A stretch of DNA of 64,000 nt from Mimachlamys varia. Lineage: Eukaryota > Mollusca > Bivalvia > Pectinida > Pectinidae. Position numbers and translations under genes: made by a program. The stretch covers positions 27,460,410-27,524,409 of the forward strand of contig OX392540.1 of assembly GCA_947623455.1 (NCBI GenBank), in the 5' to 3' direction. Positions 20,522 to 29,990 of this stretch are shown in pieces. The notes beneath the pieces were generated by a model. The model made no database searches. It was not told the origin of the DNA and saw only the letters and a list, made by a program, of their open reading frames with translations. How positions within the stretch are numbered: the stretch's first letter is position 1; each line of letters starts with the position of its first letter.

Positions 20522-22319
20522 TAGCTCACCTGGCCCGAAGGGCCAAGTGAGCTTATGTGATGGTGCAGCGTTCGTCGTCCGTCCGTCCTGCGTCCGTCAA
20601 CTTTTTCCTTTAAACGACTTCTTCTAAAATACTGAAAGGCCTAGTGACATGAAATTTGGCTGGTAGCTTTCTTGGAAGGAGCTGAACAAAGTTTGCGAAA
20701 AAAAATCACTTTGACCTAATTTCAAGGTCATAGGGGTAAAAAATGTCGAAACCTTCAAACAACTTCTTCTAAAATACTGTCAGGCATAGAGACCTCATAT
20801 TTGACCGGTAGCTTCCTTGGATGAAGCTGAATAAAGTTTGCGAAAAGAAACGACCTTGATCCATATTCAAGGTCACAGTGAGGTTAAATCTATTTTAACC
20901 TTTAAACAACTTCTTCTGAAATACCAAAATCCCTAGAAGTATGATATTTGGCTGAAATGTTTCTTGGATGAAGCCCGACAAAGTTTGCGAAAAAAAATGA
21001 CCTTGACCTATATTCAAGGTCGCAGGGGTCAAATCTGTTAAAACCTTTAAACGACTTCTTCTGAAGTACCAAAAGCCTACGTAGAAGCATGATATTTGGC
21101 GGAAAGGTTCCTTGGATGAAGCCCAACAAAGTTTGCGAAAAGAAATGACCTTGACTCATATTCAAGGTCACAGGGGGCAAATCTGTTAAAACCTTTAAAC
21201 GACTTCTTCTGAAGTACCAAAAGTCCTAGAAGCATGATATTTGGCAGAAAGGTTTCTTGGATGAAGCCCGACAAAGTTTGAGAAAAGAAATGACCTTGAC
21301 TTATATTCAAGGTCACACGGGTCAAATCTGTTAAAACCTTTAAACGACTTCTTCTGAAATACCAAAAGTCCTAAAAGCATGATATTTTACTGAAATGTTC
21401 CTTGGATGAAGCCCAACAAAGTTTGAGAAAAGAAATGACCTTAACTTATATTCAAGGTCACAGGGGTCAAATCTGTTAAAACCTTTAAACGACTTCTTCT
21501 GAAGTATAAAAGTCCTAGAAGCATGGTATTTGGCTGAAATGTCCCTTGGATAAAGCCCGACAAAGTTTGCGAAAAGAAATGACCTTGACTTATATTCAAG
21601 GTCACAGGGGTCAAATCTGTTAAAACTTTTAAACGACTTCTTCTGAAATACCGAAAGTCCTGGAAGCATGATATTTTACTGAAATGTTCCTTGGATGAAG
21701 CCCGACAAAGTTTGCGAAAAGAAATGACCTTGACTTATATTCAAGGTCACAGGAGTCAAATCTGTTAAAACATTTAAACAACTTCTTCTGAAATACCAAA
21801 AGCCCTAGGAGCATGATATTTGGTTGAAAAGTTCCTTGGATGAAGCCCGACAAAGTTTGCGAAAAGAAATGACCTTGACCTATATTCAAGGTCACAGGGG
21901 TCAAATCTGTTAAAACCTTTAAACGACTTCTTCTGAAATACCAAAAGCCTTAGTAGCATGATATTTGGCTGAAAGGTTCCTTGTATGAAGCTTGACAAAC
22001 TTCGGGAAGGAAAATGAGCTTGACCCATATTAAAGGTCACAGTGGTCAAATCAGTTAAAAGCTTTGAGTGACTTCTTCTGGTAAACCCAAATGCCTAGAG
22101 ACATGATATTTGGCTGGTAACGTCCTGGGATGAAGCGAAACAAAATTTGAAAATGAAAATGATGTTGTCTTATAAGGTCACAGGGGTAAAATATGTTTAA
22201 ATCTTAACATGTTCTTCGTAATGTCTAACAGTAAAAATTAAAGGGGACTTTAGGGTTACACTATAATATAAGTCAGAGATTGATACCAGGTGAGCGATGC
22301 AGGCCCATTGGGCCTCTTG
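20522..22319 (+). mobile_element. HINE/Helentron-like element A with 145-bp array
   Basis: The 5' hairpin is TAGCTCACCTGGCCC-GAA-GGGCCAAGTGAGCTTA (20522-20555). A CGTCC-rich tract follows, then the tandem array. At the 3' end come the subterminal inverted match CAGGTGAGC (22287-22295), the hairpin GGCCCATTGGGCC (22302-22314) and TCTTG, with T-rich flanks. It interrupts element O within a T-run after the CCGT tract. No replication or helicase protein is encoded, so it is non-autonomous. The 82-109 codon minus-strand frames here are repeat artefacts. Confidence 0.65.
20605..22200. repeat. 145-bp tandem array A (about 11 units)
   Basis: Units begin at intervals of about 145 bp, marked by ACGACTTCTTCTGAAATACC (for example 20613, 20902, 21047, 21340, 21922). 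Nearly every unit carries TGACCTTGAC, 4-7 bases, then TTCAAGGTCACAG. The first and last units are the most diverged, the usual pattern for arrays homogenised from the centre. The unit is homologous to that of the array at 39407-40995. Confidence 0.9.
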
Positions 22320-22321
22320 TT

Positions 22322-22680
22322 TGTCTTCTGCACAAAAATGTTTGCAGGAGATGAAGGATTTGTATCAAATTGGAAGTGATGATTCCTCATGCATCCCAGA
22401 TCACATGTGTAGTATTTCATGCAAATCGGATTCAAAATGGCTGTAAGGCGGCTATATTGGATTTTAACATTAACATGAAAATACTGAATCTTTGCTGTTT
22501 CTTCTGCACAAAAATGTTTCCAGGAGACGAAGGATTTGTATCAAATTGGAACTGATGATTCCTCATTCATCCTCTACATCACATGTGTAGTATTTCATGC
22601 AAATCGGATTCATAATGGCTGTTAGGCGGCCATATTGGATTTTAACATTAACATGAAAATACTGAATCTTTGCTGTTTTT
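22322..22680. repeat. Two-copy direct repeat of about 175 bp inside element O
   Basis: CTTCTGCACAAAAATGTTT, GATGAAGGATTTGTATCAAA, TGTAGTATTTCATGCAAATC and TTTTAACATTAACATGAAAA occur in the same order in 22322-22500 and 22500-22680. This is the internal repeat of element O. The 61-codon frame at 22370-22555 is an artefact of it. Confidence 0.8.
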
Positions 22681-22690
22681 AACTGTTCAC

Positions 22691-22901
22691 TACTGTAAAC
22701 GTACATATTTTCGCGGTAATCTTATTTTAGCGCTTTTCGCGTTGAAAGTTTTGCGCTAAAATATGATAGCGTTAATTGGAGGTTTAATATACTGCTTATA
22801 TAGTTATTTTCACTGATGCGCGAATTTATCATTGCGCTAATATGACAAACAGTAAAAATGTGCTAAAATTTGATTGCGCCAAATTAAGTATGTTTACAGT
22901 A
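22691..22901. mobile_element. TA-flanked MITE
   Basis: The ends TACTGTAAACGTAC and GTATGTTTACAGTA form a 14-bp terminal inverted repeat with one mismatch; the outermost TA can be the duplicated target. The body is rich in GCGCTAAA/TTTAGCGC words. Size and ends fit a Tc1/mariner-type MITE. It is inserted in element O. Confidence 0.7.
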
Positions 22902-23781
22902 ATCGATTATGCAAAGTAGTGAACAAATAAACCAAGAGTTAACTGACAATGATCAAACTCATAGTTCAAGGTCACAAGTTCAAAGGTCAACGGTCAAGGT
23001 GATTCAACTATGGACATACTACAGCGACCATAAACAAATATTTGTAGATCTTATGTGATGGGTAAGAAAGAATATTTACTATGAATCGATCATTAGACAA
23101 TATTCAATTCATTGTGTCTTGATATTTTTTTTTCAGATTTTTTCTTTTTCCTTAGATAAAAGAATGTGACAATTCCACACAGTTAAACGCTAATGGAAAC
23201 AAAATACTTTGACATGATTAAAAACTTACAAAAACTTTTCTTAATTATTGCTGAAGCTTTTTGTTTTAATTTATAATTGTTTTCTAACACTTACAAATTT
23301 AACATCACTGTACTATAACTCTAAAATACCAATATTCATTGGAGCATCAGACATATTGCGGGGCCCTTTCTGATGTATCAGTGTTCTAGTTAAGTGTTGG
23401 CTTCATAAATACCCTCAGTTAAGTGCAATTTCTCAAAAAGTTGTCTCTGTAAAATGTACTGTATATATCTTAAATTTGTTGTATGATTTGTATTCATTTT
23501 TATACTGACTGATCATGACCTGTGCCTTTCATTTGTAATTTTCTGATAAAATTTGTCTTAATTTTACAAGATAAACACTTTGTCAAGAGAAATATCAAGG
23601 TCATTACTTCTCTTTAGGTAAGGGTCAAGATCTATATGAAGATTAAAGTTTAGTGTTCTACAAACATATCTTGGGTCAATATAAATTTGCTAAGTATTCG
23701 TATAGCTGTCTATTGTCTATTTTGGATATGTATATATGTGAAAATTTGGAAACTATATGTTGACAATATTTTTTTTCTTAG
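22902..23781. other. Intron remainder, nothing else recognised
   Basis: The segment to 23389 is the 3' part of element O and contains further AAGGTCA words at 22967-23000 (TTCAAGGTCACAAG, AAAGGTCAACGGTCAAGG). Positions 23390-23781 appear to be ordinary intron or intergenic sequence. Confidence 0.4.
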
Positions 23782-23871
23782 GTGAATGAAAATGCCTTGC
23801 TTTCTCCTGGAAGTGTAACTAAATCACATAGATACACAGAGACTGGATTAGGAATAACACCAGTGCTATGA
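23782..23871 (+). CDS. Candidate terminal exon of a host gene
   Basis: A strong acceptor with pyrimidine tract (TATTTTTTTTCTTAG) is followed by 29 codons starting VNENALLSPGSVTK and ending TGLGITPVL, then TGA at 23869-23871. The frame is phase 0 and joins cleanly to the exon ending at 20441. AATAAA follows 35 nt later. Acceptor, phase match, stop and polyadenylation signal together make this the best host-gene evidence in the window. The peptide is not recognised. A minus-strand frame over the same place (23778-23975) is a shadow. Confidence 0.55.
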   Translation: MNENALLSPGSVTKSHRYTETGLGITPVL

Positions 23872-23906
23872 AGTCTACATTTTCTGAAAAAACAAAAATA
23901 TATCTC

Positions 23907-23912
23907 AATAAA
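23907..23912 (+). terminator. Candidate polyadenylation signal
   Basis: AATAAA 35 nt after the stop codon of the candidate terminal exon. In AT-rich DNA this hexamer is common, so its weight comes from position only. Confidence 0.45.
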
Positions 23913-24599
23913 GGTAAACAATATGCAATTCAGATAAACTTGATCCAGGGATATTCTCCATGATATCCGAAGCAAAGCTAGCTTAAAAGACTCTCATTGG
24001 ACAATGTTAATGCAATGATGTCATCAATAGACCAGGAGTTACGTCAGAAGAGATTTTGCTTTCATACTCCAATGAAAAGCATTTCTGCTGTTTTTGTTCA
24101 TATATTAAGTTTCAGTGCAAATATTATATAATTTTGAGTAAATGAATACACTATATAACTGCATATTATATTTGAAAATGTTATAACGTAGGTCTGTGCC
24201 ATATTTCAAGGTTAAGGTTAAGTTAAAATTAATCATTTTTATATGAAAGGAAGTCTTCTTGTATTATTTGCAGATTCTGAAAAAATGAATACTTTACGAC
24301 TGATAATTCAATGTTTTCTTTGTGAATATTGCATTTTGTGTGGAAAGGGAGATAATTAGAGTGAATTACCTCCCTTGTATACAAAGAAACGGGTCACAAT
24401 ATGATAATATGCTACAGAGGTCACCTAAATGTATATATATGTGCAAAACTTCTGAAAAAAACCCCATTGATAATAATTGTTTTGCTTGAAACACCCAGCT
24501 TCTCCTTTGAAGGGGATTTTCTTTCAATCATCTGCCTTAGACTCATAAATCAGGGGAAACATTGACATATTTCTGACAAAAACAATGTTTACATGATTT
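23913..24599. other. Intergenic DNA, nothing recognised
   Basis: AT-rich sequence without identifiable features. Confidence 0.4.
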
Positions 24600-24793
24600 T
24601 TATGCCCCCATCATGTAATTGGAGGGGGGCATATATTGTATCCATGTCTGTCCCCTCCCATGGTAATGTAACCAGCTTATTTAAATAACTACTGATCATA
24701 TTGTCATCAAACTTCACATGTGTAGTATTTAAGTATGTAGAACAAATTTCATATGGGGGAAGGGGGGCATTTATGTCTCGCAGTCATTTCTAG
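24600..24793 (+). mobile_element. HINE/Helentron-like element, TATGCCCCC family, short copy
   Basis: Starts TTATGCCCCCATCATG with a hairpin partner GGAGGGGGGCATA (24621-24633). It ends with the subterminal inverted match GGGGGGCATTTATGTCTCGC and terminates TTCTAG before TT (24788-24793). The CTGTCC tract after the 5' hairpin corresponds to the CCGTCC tract of the other families. A solitary 5' hairpin of the same family is at about 59980-60033. Confidence 0.55.
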
Positions 24794-24799
24794 TTATGA

Positions 24800-25018
24800 G
24801 GCTTGGTTTATTTTGTTTTAAGTCCTATTAACAGCCAGGCATTAAAGGAGGTTTTGGAAGTGAAGGAAAGCCTGAGTACCCCGAGTAAAAACCACCGAAC
24901 TACGGTCAGTACCTTGCAACTGCCTCACGTTGGTTTTGAACTCGCAAGTTCTCAGAGTTGGAGGGCTAGTGGTAGAATGTCAGAACACTTTAACCACTCG
25001 GCCACCACAAGGACTAGG
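24800..25018 (-). repeat. tRNA-headed SINE, minus orientation
   Basis: On the minus strand the A box (complement of CCACTCGGCCA, 24994-25004) and B box (complement of TTTTGAACTCGCA, about 24933-24945) precede a body with the complement of AAACCACCGAACTACGGTCA. The tail is the complement of TTTAAGTCCTATTAACAGCC. The same body and tail occur at 47530-47746 (plus) and 58950-59147 (minus), and tail-only pieces at 32601-32651 and 61900-61975. The 72-codon frame through it is not a gene. Confidence 0.8.
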
Positions 25019-25162
25019 TAAACCCATCGGTACAAATATAAAGGAGGGGGGGGGGGTTGTGTAGAAATACAAATACATCTGTCTGCCCACTGAAGTTTGT
25101 CAGCACTTCTTTCTTTCTTTCATGAATTTCCATCTTTCCATCAAACTTGAGTGTGGAATTTT

Positions 25163-25830
25163 TATACACCTGTCAAAAATGACGGGAAGTATTATGGAAT
25201 GGTGTTGTCCGTTCGTTGTAAACTTTTATTTGTCCGGAGATCCTCTCTTACAGTTTTCAACCAATTTCTTTAAAACTTGATAGGCTTGACCACGATGACA
25301 TTAAGTTGTGTTTTCCTGATTTACAGTTTGATTCGACAATATTCATGAGGGTTATGTCCCTTTTGGACATAATTTCGGGCATTAAGTAGAAAACGTCAGA
25401 ACTTTTTTGTGTTTCTTTCAATTCCTCTAAAGGTATGGACCTTCGAAAAGCTATAACATTTAACATCTATAACAGGTTTTGTTAAGTTATTTCAACTTTT
25501 CGCGTAACAGCATTTATAGTTAAATATAGGCATTATTTAGACAATGCCTTTCTGTCGTAAACTATTATTTGTCTGGAGATCTTCTCCTACAGTTTCCAAT
25601 TGATATCTTTCAAATTCGCTAGGCTTTATCATCATGACATGAAGTTGTGTTTTCCTGGAAGACAGTTTGATTTGACAATATTTACTAGAGTTATGGCCCT
25701 TTGGAACTTCGTATTTGATACAGTTTGGGGCATTATGTAGAAAATGTCAGAACTTTTTTTGTGTTTACACACCATTATACTTCCAATATGGTATGACAGG
25801 CGTATCATGCCTCCGCTCGTGGTGCTCTTG
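25163..25830 (+). mobile_element. HINE/Helentron-like element, CACCTGTC family
   Basis: The 5' end ATACACCTGTCAAAAATGAC has its subterminal inverted match at 25794-25807 (GACAGGCGTATCAT). The 3' terminus is CTCTTG before TT (25825-25830), preceded by a small hairpin around CCGCTCGTGGTG. Between them are two diverged copies of a unit of about 280 bp, beginning near 25217 and 25556 and sharing TTTGTC-GGAGATC, GACATxAAGTTGTGTTTTCC and AGAAAA-GTCAGAACTTTTTT. There is no coding capacity. Confidence 0.6.
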
Positions 25831-26039
25831 TTCGCTTAGTCAGCCTCCAAACTGTTAGCAGTGTGGGAATGTTTGTGCTGTCAGTCTTCTGTTTAGCAAT
25901 GTGACATATTCTTTCCACTGTAGAAATTGAATGGTATCAAACACTTTCGTGTGTGGATACAATGTACATCTGGGAAAATATATTGGCAGCGATATAAGAG
26001 AAAACTTCCACACCACGAAGAATTTCACTTTTACAGTAC
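25831..26039. other. Spacer between repeats
   Basis: No feature apart from two overlapping short open frames (25927-26158) that continue into the following tandem repeat and have no domain. Confidence 0.35.
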
Positions 26040-26515
26040 TTGCACAAAATCAAAATATCTTAAGGGTTGTAAGGTCAAGGTCACTATTTTTAGAAATTCA
26101 TTGTCAGCACTCTAGTGGCTTCATTTCTTCATGGATTTCATCAAACTACTCATACTAATACAAAATCAAAATATCATTGATGAGTTCGAGTTTTAGGGTT
26201 ATCAGGTTAAGGTCAAGTTCACTGTGGCTATTTTTAGAAAATAATTGTCAGCACTCGAATGGTTTCCTTTACAAATGGATTTTTATCAAACCACAAAATC
26301 TCATACATACAGAGTTAAAATATCTTTGACAAGTTGCAAGTTCAAGTTTCATGGTTGTCGGGTCAGGGTCACTGTTGCTATTTTTGACAATAATTGTCAG
26401 CACTGAAGTGGCTTTGTTTCTTCATGGATTTTCACCAACTTCACACACATGTAGAGGATTAACATGTCTTCGACAAGTTCAAGTTTCAAGGTTGTTTGGT
26501 TACGGTAAATCAAAA
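26040..26515. repeat. 147-bp degenerate tandem array (about 3 units)
   Basis: ATTGTCAGCACT recurs at 26100, 26247 and 26394, a spacing of 147 bp, followed each time by a GTGGC/ATGG word and TTCATGGATTT-like sequence. Each unit also carries AAGTT-GAGTTTxAxGGTT and GGTCAxGGTCACT. The unit length and the AGGTCA words resemble the 145-bp arrays, but the rest of the unit is different. It may be the tandem part of another, undelimited HINE. Confidence 0.7.
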
Positions 26516-26979
26516 TTGGCATACATATATTGCGTATATCGGCTTATTTAATATGTGGAATGGTTCAGATTGCAGGCAATGTGAGGAACAAAAAGAGTCC
26601 AGTGGCTCTGTGATTCTGTTGCCTCATTTTAATGCCAACTCATGAACTTGTCTTTCAAACTTATTCACCCAGATTTCTACTTACTACACACAAACTTCGA
26701 AACTTTTTTGTGCAAGTGTATTTAAAGGCGATACTTAAAGCTGATTGGACTGAAATGAAAATTTGTAAATTCCTGAATATTCGAAAAGTGTGTGAAACAT
26801 ATCTAGAGGGTCAAAATTGGTAACATTCCATTAAATGTTATGTTTTCTCAACTGATGAGATAACCGAACACAAAGATAACATGTTATCTCATCATTCCGA
26901 TCCCAGTTTGAAGTAATGCCGAACAGCGTTTCTTGCATTAGTGTTGAGTGTAGCTACCTTCAGCTGATACGTTCATAAT
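26516..26979. other. Intergenic DNA, nothing recognised
   Basis: No identifiable features; the 63-codon frame at 26632-26823 has no domain. Confidence 0.35.
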
Positions 26980-27586
26980 TCCAGTACACTGTAAGATTAT
27001 GTTCGGTAAAGCTTGTAATAATTAAAACATAATCTTACATAATAATAATAATTAGCTCGTGTTTGGACCAATTTCTAAATGAAATACATTTTCTGAAGGC
27101 AAATGTTAATCTAAGAAAGAAAATCAAGGTCTCAGTTGTGTCAGTTAACTGGAAAGTACCTTAAAACTGCATTTTTCGCTAAATTTGATGCTCGTCTGCT
27201 CAATTTCGCCGCCGCCATTCGACTAATTATAGGATTCTCAACATAGTACGACATGAAACATTTTCTATAATTTTTTCAACCTTAACAGTTTAGATTATCA
27301 AACAATAACATATTTATTTAATATGAAGATTTATTTCTTAGCACATCAGTACCATAGTTATATTTTTATTATCGTTTCTATGTTAAAAAAAACAATTCTT
27401 ATGTTTTCTTGCGAATCGGCACGGAACCGGGAGCAGGATAGTGGTCACATGATTCGAAAAAAAAAATCACGTGATTGCTCGTATAAAAATAGAACCGGAA
27501 GCGCAAATGTCAGGTAGCCGTGGTAAAAAAATATTGGCTGACGTTCTTCATTCACGTACACTGTAAGATTATGTTCGATAAAGCTT

Positions 27587-27600
<14 letters not shown>
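26980..27600 (+). repeat. TATA-containing dispersed repeat, copy 2, flanked by direct repeats
   Basis: Positions 27022-27535 correspond to 17058-17570. Directly outside, GTACACTGTAAGATTATGTT (26983-27002) is repeated as 27558-27577, with about 20 further shared bases on the 3' side of each (AAGCTTGTAATAAT). The left boundary also contains the inverted word AACATAATCTTAC. Copy 2 has the TATA box (27482-27488) but lacks the basic reading frame of copy 1. The flanking pair could be a partial tandem duplication or the ends of an insertion. Confidence 0.65.
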
Positions 27601-27618
<18 letters not shown>

Positions 27619-28030
27619 CTTTATTTTCCGAGGATAAAAGACCTGTTTAGCAAAGCTAATCTTCCACAGGGTCCTCTGTTAGTAAAAATGTTAGTTAAAA
27701 CAATGCTATATCACAGTCAATAATTAATTAATGTATTAAGTATGCAGTAAGATATTAGCTCAAGATACAGTAAAAAGTAACATGGTAAGCTAAAAAGTCA
27801 TAAATGGACTATTAACACAAAAAAGTAACACTTACATATAATAAAATTATCACAGAAGCAAAGACATACAATTCCATGCTTAACCATAAGGTATTCAGTA
27901 AATGACAGAATGTCTAATATACATATATGCTAATGTAGCAAAGTGTAAAAATTGACAGAATACATGCTAATATAGCACAAATAAAACAATAAATTATGTA
28001 CCTGAAAAATCTTCGTTAAAAATAAAAGAT
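27586..28030 (-). repeat. 3' untranslated region and (ATT)n tail of the LINE
   Basis: On the minus strand the RT stop codon is followed by about 400 bp ending AATAAAGTTTATT and then a run of ATT triplets (27590-27617 on the plus strand). A short microsatellite in place of poly-A is the usual 3' end of CR1/L2-type LINEs. A related 3' region without coding sequence lies at 57945-58380 (shared CAATTTTTACACTTTGCTA and TTAGCATxTATGTATATTA). Confidence 0.7.
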
Positions 28031-29722
28031 TTAAGCTGTTCTGAACTTGCTTCCCATCAAGTTTTGTTTAAAAGTAGGGAGGGATCCTGAAAGTCTTGTA
28101 TCAACTGGTAAATTGTTCCAGATTTGGCTCCCTTCCACAATAAAATGTTTTGCATAAAATGTAGTACTGTGTTTCGGTACTATTACTGATTTTTGGGAAG
28201 ATGACCTGGTACGTCTGTCATTTGAAAAAGAAATCTGGTTTGAAAGATATTGTGGAACTAAATTGTTGACACACCTGTACATCATTACACTTCTTTTGAA
28301 TTTGAAATAATCCCGAATCGGTAGCCAATGCAACAAAGAAAACATTTCGACTGATGGTGTGTCGTATGGGGCATCTAAAATCAATCTTGCAGCTTGTTTC
28401 TGTGCTTTGGACAGTTTTTGAATTAAGTTTAAAGAGCATCCACTCCATACAGTACAACTGTACACAAAGTGTGGAAAAATACATGCATGGTAGAACTTAA
28501 GTCTAGCTTGGAGTGGTAAGTATTGACGTATACGTCTGAGTAACCCGAGGCCACGGTTTATTTTTGAAATTATAAATATGATGTGATCAGACCAAGATAA
28601 ATTATTATCAATTTTAACACCTAAAAGTTTCTCTGATTTTACCTGCTCCAGAACTTCCTGCTCTAAAGTGAGATTTAAGGCATCATCAATTTTACTTAAC
28701 TTTTGTTTTGTACCAATAACCATACACTTAGTTTTTTTGGTATTTAATAACATTTTGTTTTCATGACACCAATCTTGAACTTGGATGAGGTCTGATTGTA
28801 GCTGTTCTTGTACAATAGGAACAGAACTACCAGACGCAGTTAGTGTGGAGTCATCTGCATACATATCTGTGGAGGCTCCAAGTTTAAGTGGCAAATCATT
28901 TATGAAAATAAGAAACATGAGAGGCCCTAATATGGACCCCTGGGGTACACCATGTGTAATAGGCTTACTACTAGATACATGATTAGAAACGGCAACTTTT
29001 TGAAATCTATCTGAAAGGTAAGATTCAAACCAACACAATGATGTGTGATCACATTGATATAATGCAAGTTTTTGAATTAATACTTTATGGTTCACCATAT
29101 CAAAGGCTTTTCTAAAGTCTATGAAAACAACACCATTGATATTCCTATTGTCGACTTCTTTTGCCCATTTGTTTACAATATTGAGAAGGGCAGTCTCACA
29201 AGAATGGTTCTTACGAAACCCTGATTGCGAAGCAACAAGTAAATTGTGATCCGTTAAAAATGTATAAAAACTGTTATGGACATGTCTTTCCAAAATTTTT
29301 GACAAAATTGGTAATACTGAAATCGGTCTGTAATTAGACATATCAGACATTGAACCACCTTTGTGAAGTGGAACTACTTTCGAAGTTTTCCATTGACAAG
29401 GAAATTTTCCAGTTGCTACACTCAAATTCAGAATATACGTCAAGGATGACGAAATTTTTGAACTTGCTAATTTTAGGAGCTTACAACTGATTCCATCCAG
29501 ACCTATGGCTTTGTGAACATCTAGGGAACTAAGAAAATCTTCAGTAAATTTATCAGTAACACTGGGAATGGAAAACATACAATTTTCAGTGATATTGGAG
29601 TTGATGAAATTACGTAATGTGTCAAATGAAGAAGATACATCATTCAAAGATTTACACAAGCTATTAGCAATGGAGGAAAAATACGTATTGAATGATTCAG
29701 CAATATCTTGCTTTTCAAACAC
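28031..29722 (-). CDS. Non-LTR retrotransposon reverse transcriptase (CR1/L2-like), 5'-truncated
   Basis: A 563-codon uninterrupted frame encoding a reverse transcriptase, which copies element RNA at a nicked chromosomal target. Visible motifs are WKTSKVVPLHKGG (about 111), NYRPISVLPILSK (130), QSGFRKNHS (165), FIDFRKAFDMVNH (200-212, first catalytic Asp), GVPQGSILGP (258), and YADD (288-291, catalytic Asp pair). Further on are LLGVKI and the C-terminal HWLPIRDYFKFKRS block typical of CR1/L2/Rex1-type elements. The endonuclease domain expected upstream is absent, and the frame opens without an ATG (GTG at 29722; a stop lies at about 29743-29745), so this is a 5'-truncated insertion. The intact frame suggests a fairly recent insertion. 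It cannot move by itself. The family name is inferred from motifs alone. Confidence 0.93.
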   Translation of the reverse strand: MFEKQDIAESFNTYFSSIANSLCKSLNDVSSSFDTLRNFINSNITENCMFSIPSVTDKFTEDFLSSLDVHKAIGLDGISCKLLKLASSKISSSLTYILNLSVATGKFPCQWKTSKVVPLHKGGSMSDMSNYRPISVLPILSKILERHVHNSFYTFLTDHNLLVASQSGFRKNHSCETALLNIVNKWAKEVDNRNINGVVFIDFRKAFDMVNHKVLIQKLALYQCDHTSLCWFESYLSDRFQKVAVSNHVSSSKPITHGVPQGSILGPLMFLIFINDLPLKLGASTDMYADDSTLTASGSSVPIVQEQLQSDLIQVQDWCHENKMLLNTKKTKCMVIGTKQKLSKIDDALNLTLEQEVLEQVKSEKLLGVKIDNNLSWSDHIIFIISKINRGLGLLRRIRQYLPLQARLKFYHACIFPHFVYSCTVWSGCSLNLIQKLSKAQKQAARLILDAPYDTPSVEMFSLLHWLPIRDYFKFKRSVMMYRCVNNLVPQYLSNQISFSNDRRTRSSSQKSVIVPKHSTTFYAKHFIVEGSQIWNNLPVDTRLSGSLPTFKQNLMGSKFRTA

Positions 29723-29754
29723 AGGCGTTAAAAACAGGGTTTACAGATCTGGTC

Positions 29755-29990
29755 TTAGCCAGTGTAACTCTTTCCCTCAGCCTCGATGACAAGCATTCAA
29801 TTTAAGCGGGCAATCACCGTGTCCCGTCACCCAAAATTCCTATCAGGGACTTTGATGATTGAATCATCAAGATCCCCCGCGTCTGATGTCACGTGATCTT
29901 GTCACGAAAACCCACGAGGATCGACCGCTGTTCGTCATCGCGACCCTCGATGATCCAGACCCCGATAAGGTCCGCTTACCGTACCTGTGC
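29755..29990. repeat. GC-rich GATGATC repeat, copy 1
   Basis: Begins CAGTGTAACTCTTTCCCT. The reverse complement of about 54290-54310 reads CAGTGTAACTTTTTCACC, so the two regions share an end in opposite orientation. Both are GC-richer than their surroundings and contain GATGATC/GATCATC words with CGCG and CACG. They are probably members of one degenerate element family, but the bodies do not align well by eye. Confidence 0.35.

Larger units (their letters stand above)
20447..23389 (+). mobile_element. HINE/Helentron-like element O (outer, carries two insertions)
   Basis: The 5' end is TAGGGCCCCGCATC-GAGA-GATGCGGGTGCCCTA, a hairpin, followed by a CCGT-repeat tract. The 3' end has the subterminal inverted copy GCGGGGCCC (23358-23366), a small hairpin (CATCAGA/TCTGATG) and terminates CTAG before TT. 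Subterminal inverted repeats, a 3' hairpin, a CTAG end and T-T flanks are known traits of Helentron-associated elements. Element A (20522-22319) and a MITE (22691-22901) lie inside, so O is the older insertion. It sits in the intron of the candidate host gene, 5 bp after the splice donor. Confidence 0.6.

Noticed and set aside
20505..20600. CCGTC-rich repeats considered as a CRISPR or microsatellite locus
   Set aside because: They are the standard tract behind the 5' hairpins of the HINE-like elements; no regular repeat-spacer pattern exists.
20902..22049. Minus-strand frames of 61-109 codons with similar proteins
   Set aside because: Same cause in array A; the frames overlap each other and change between units.
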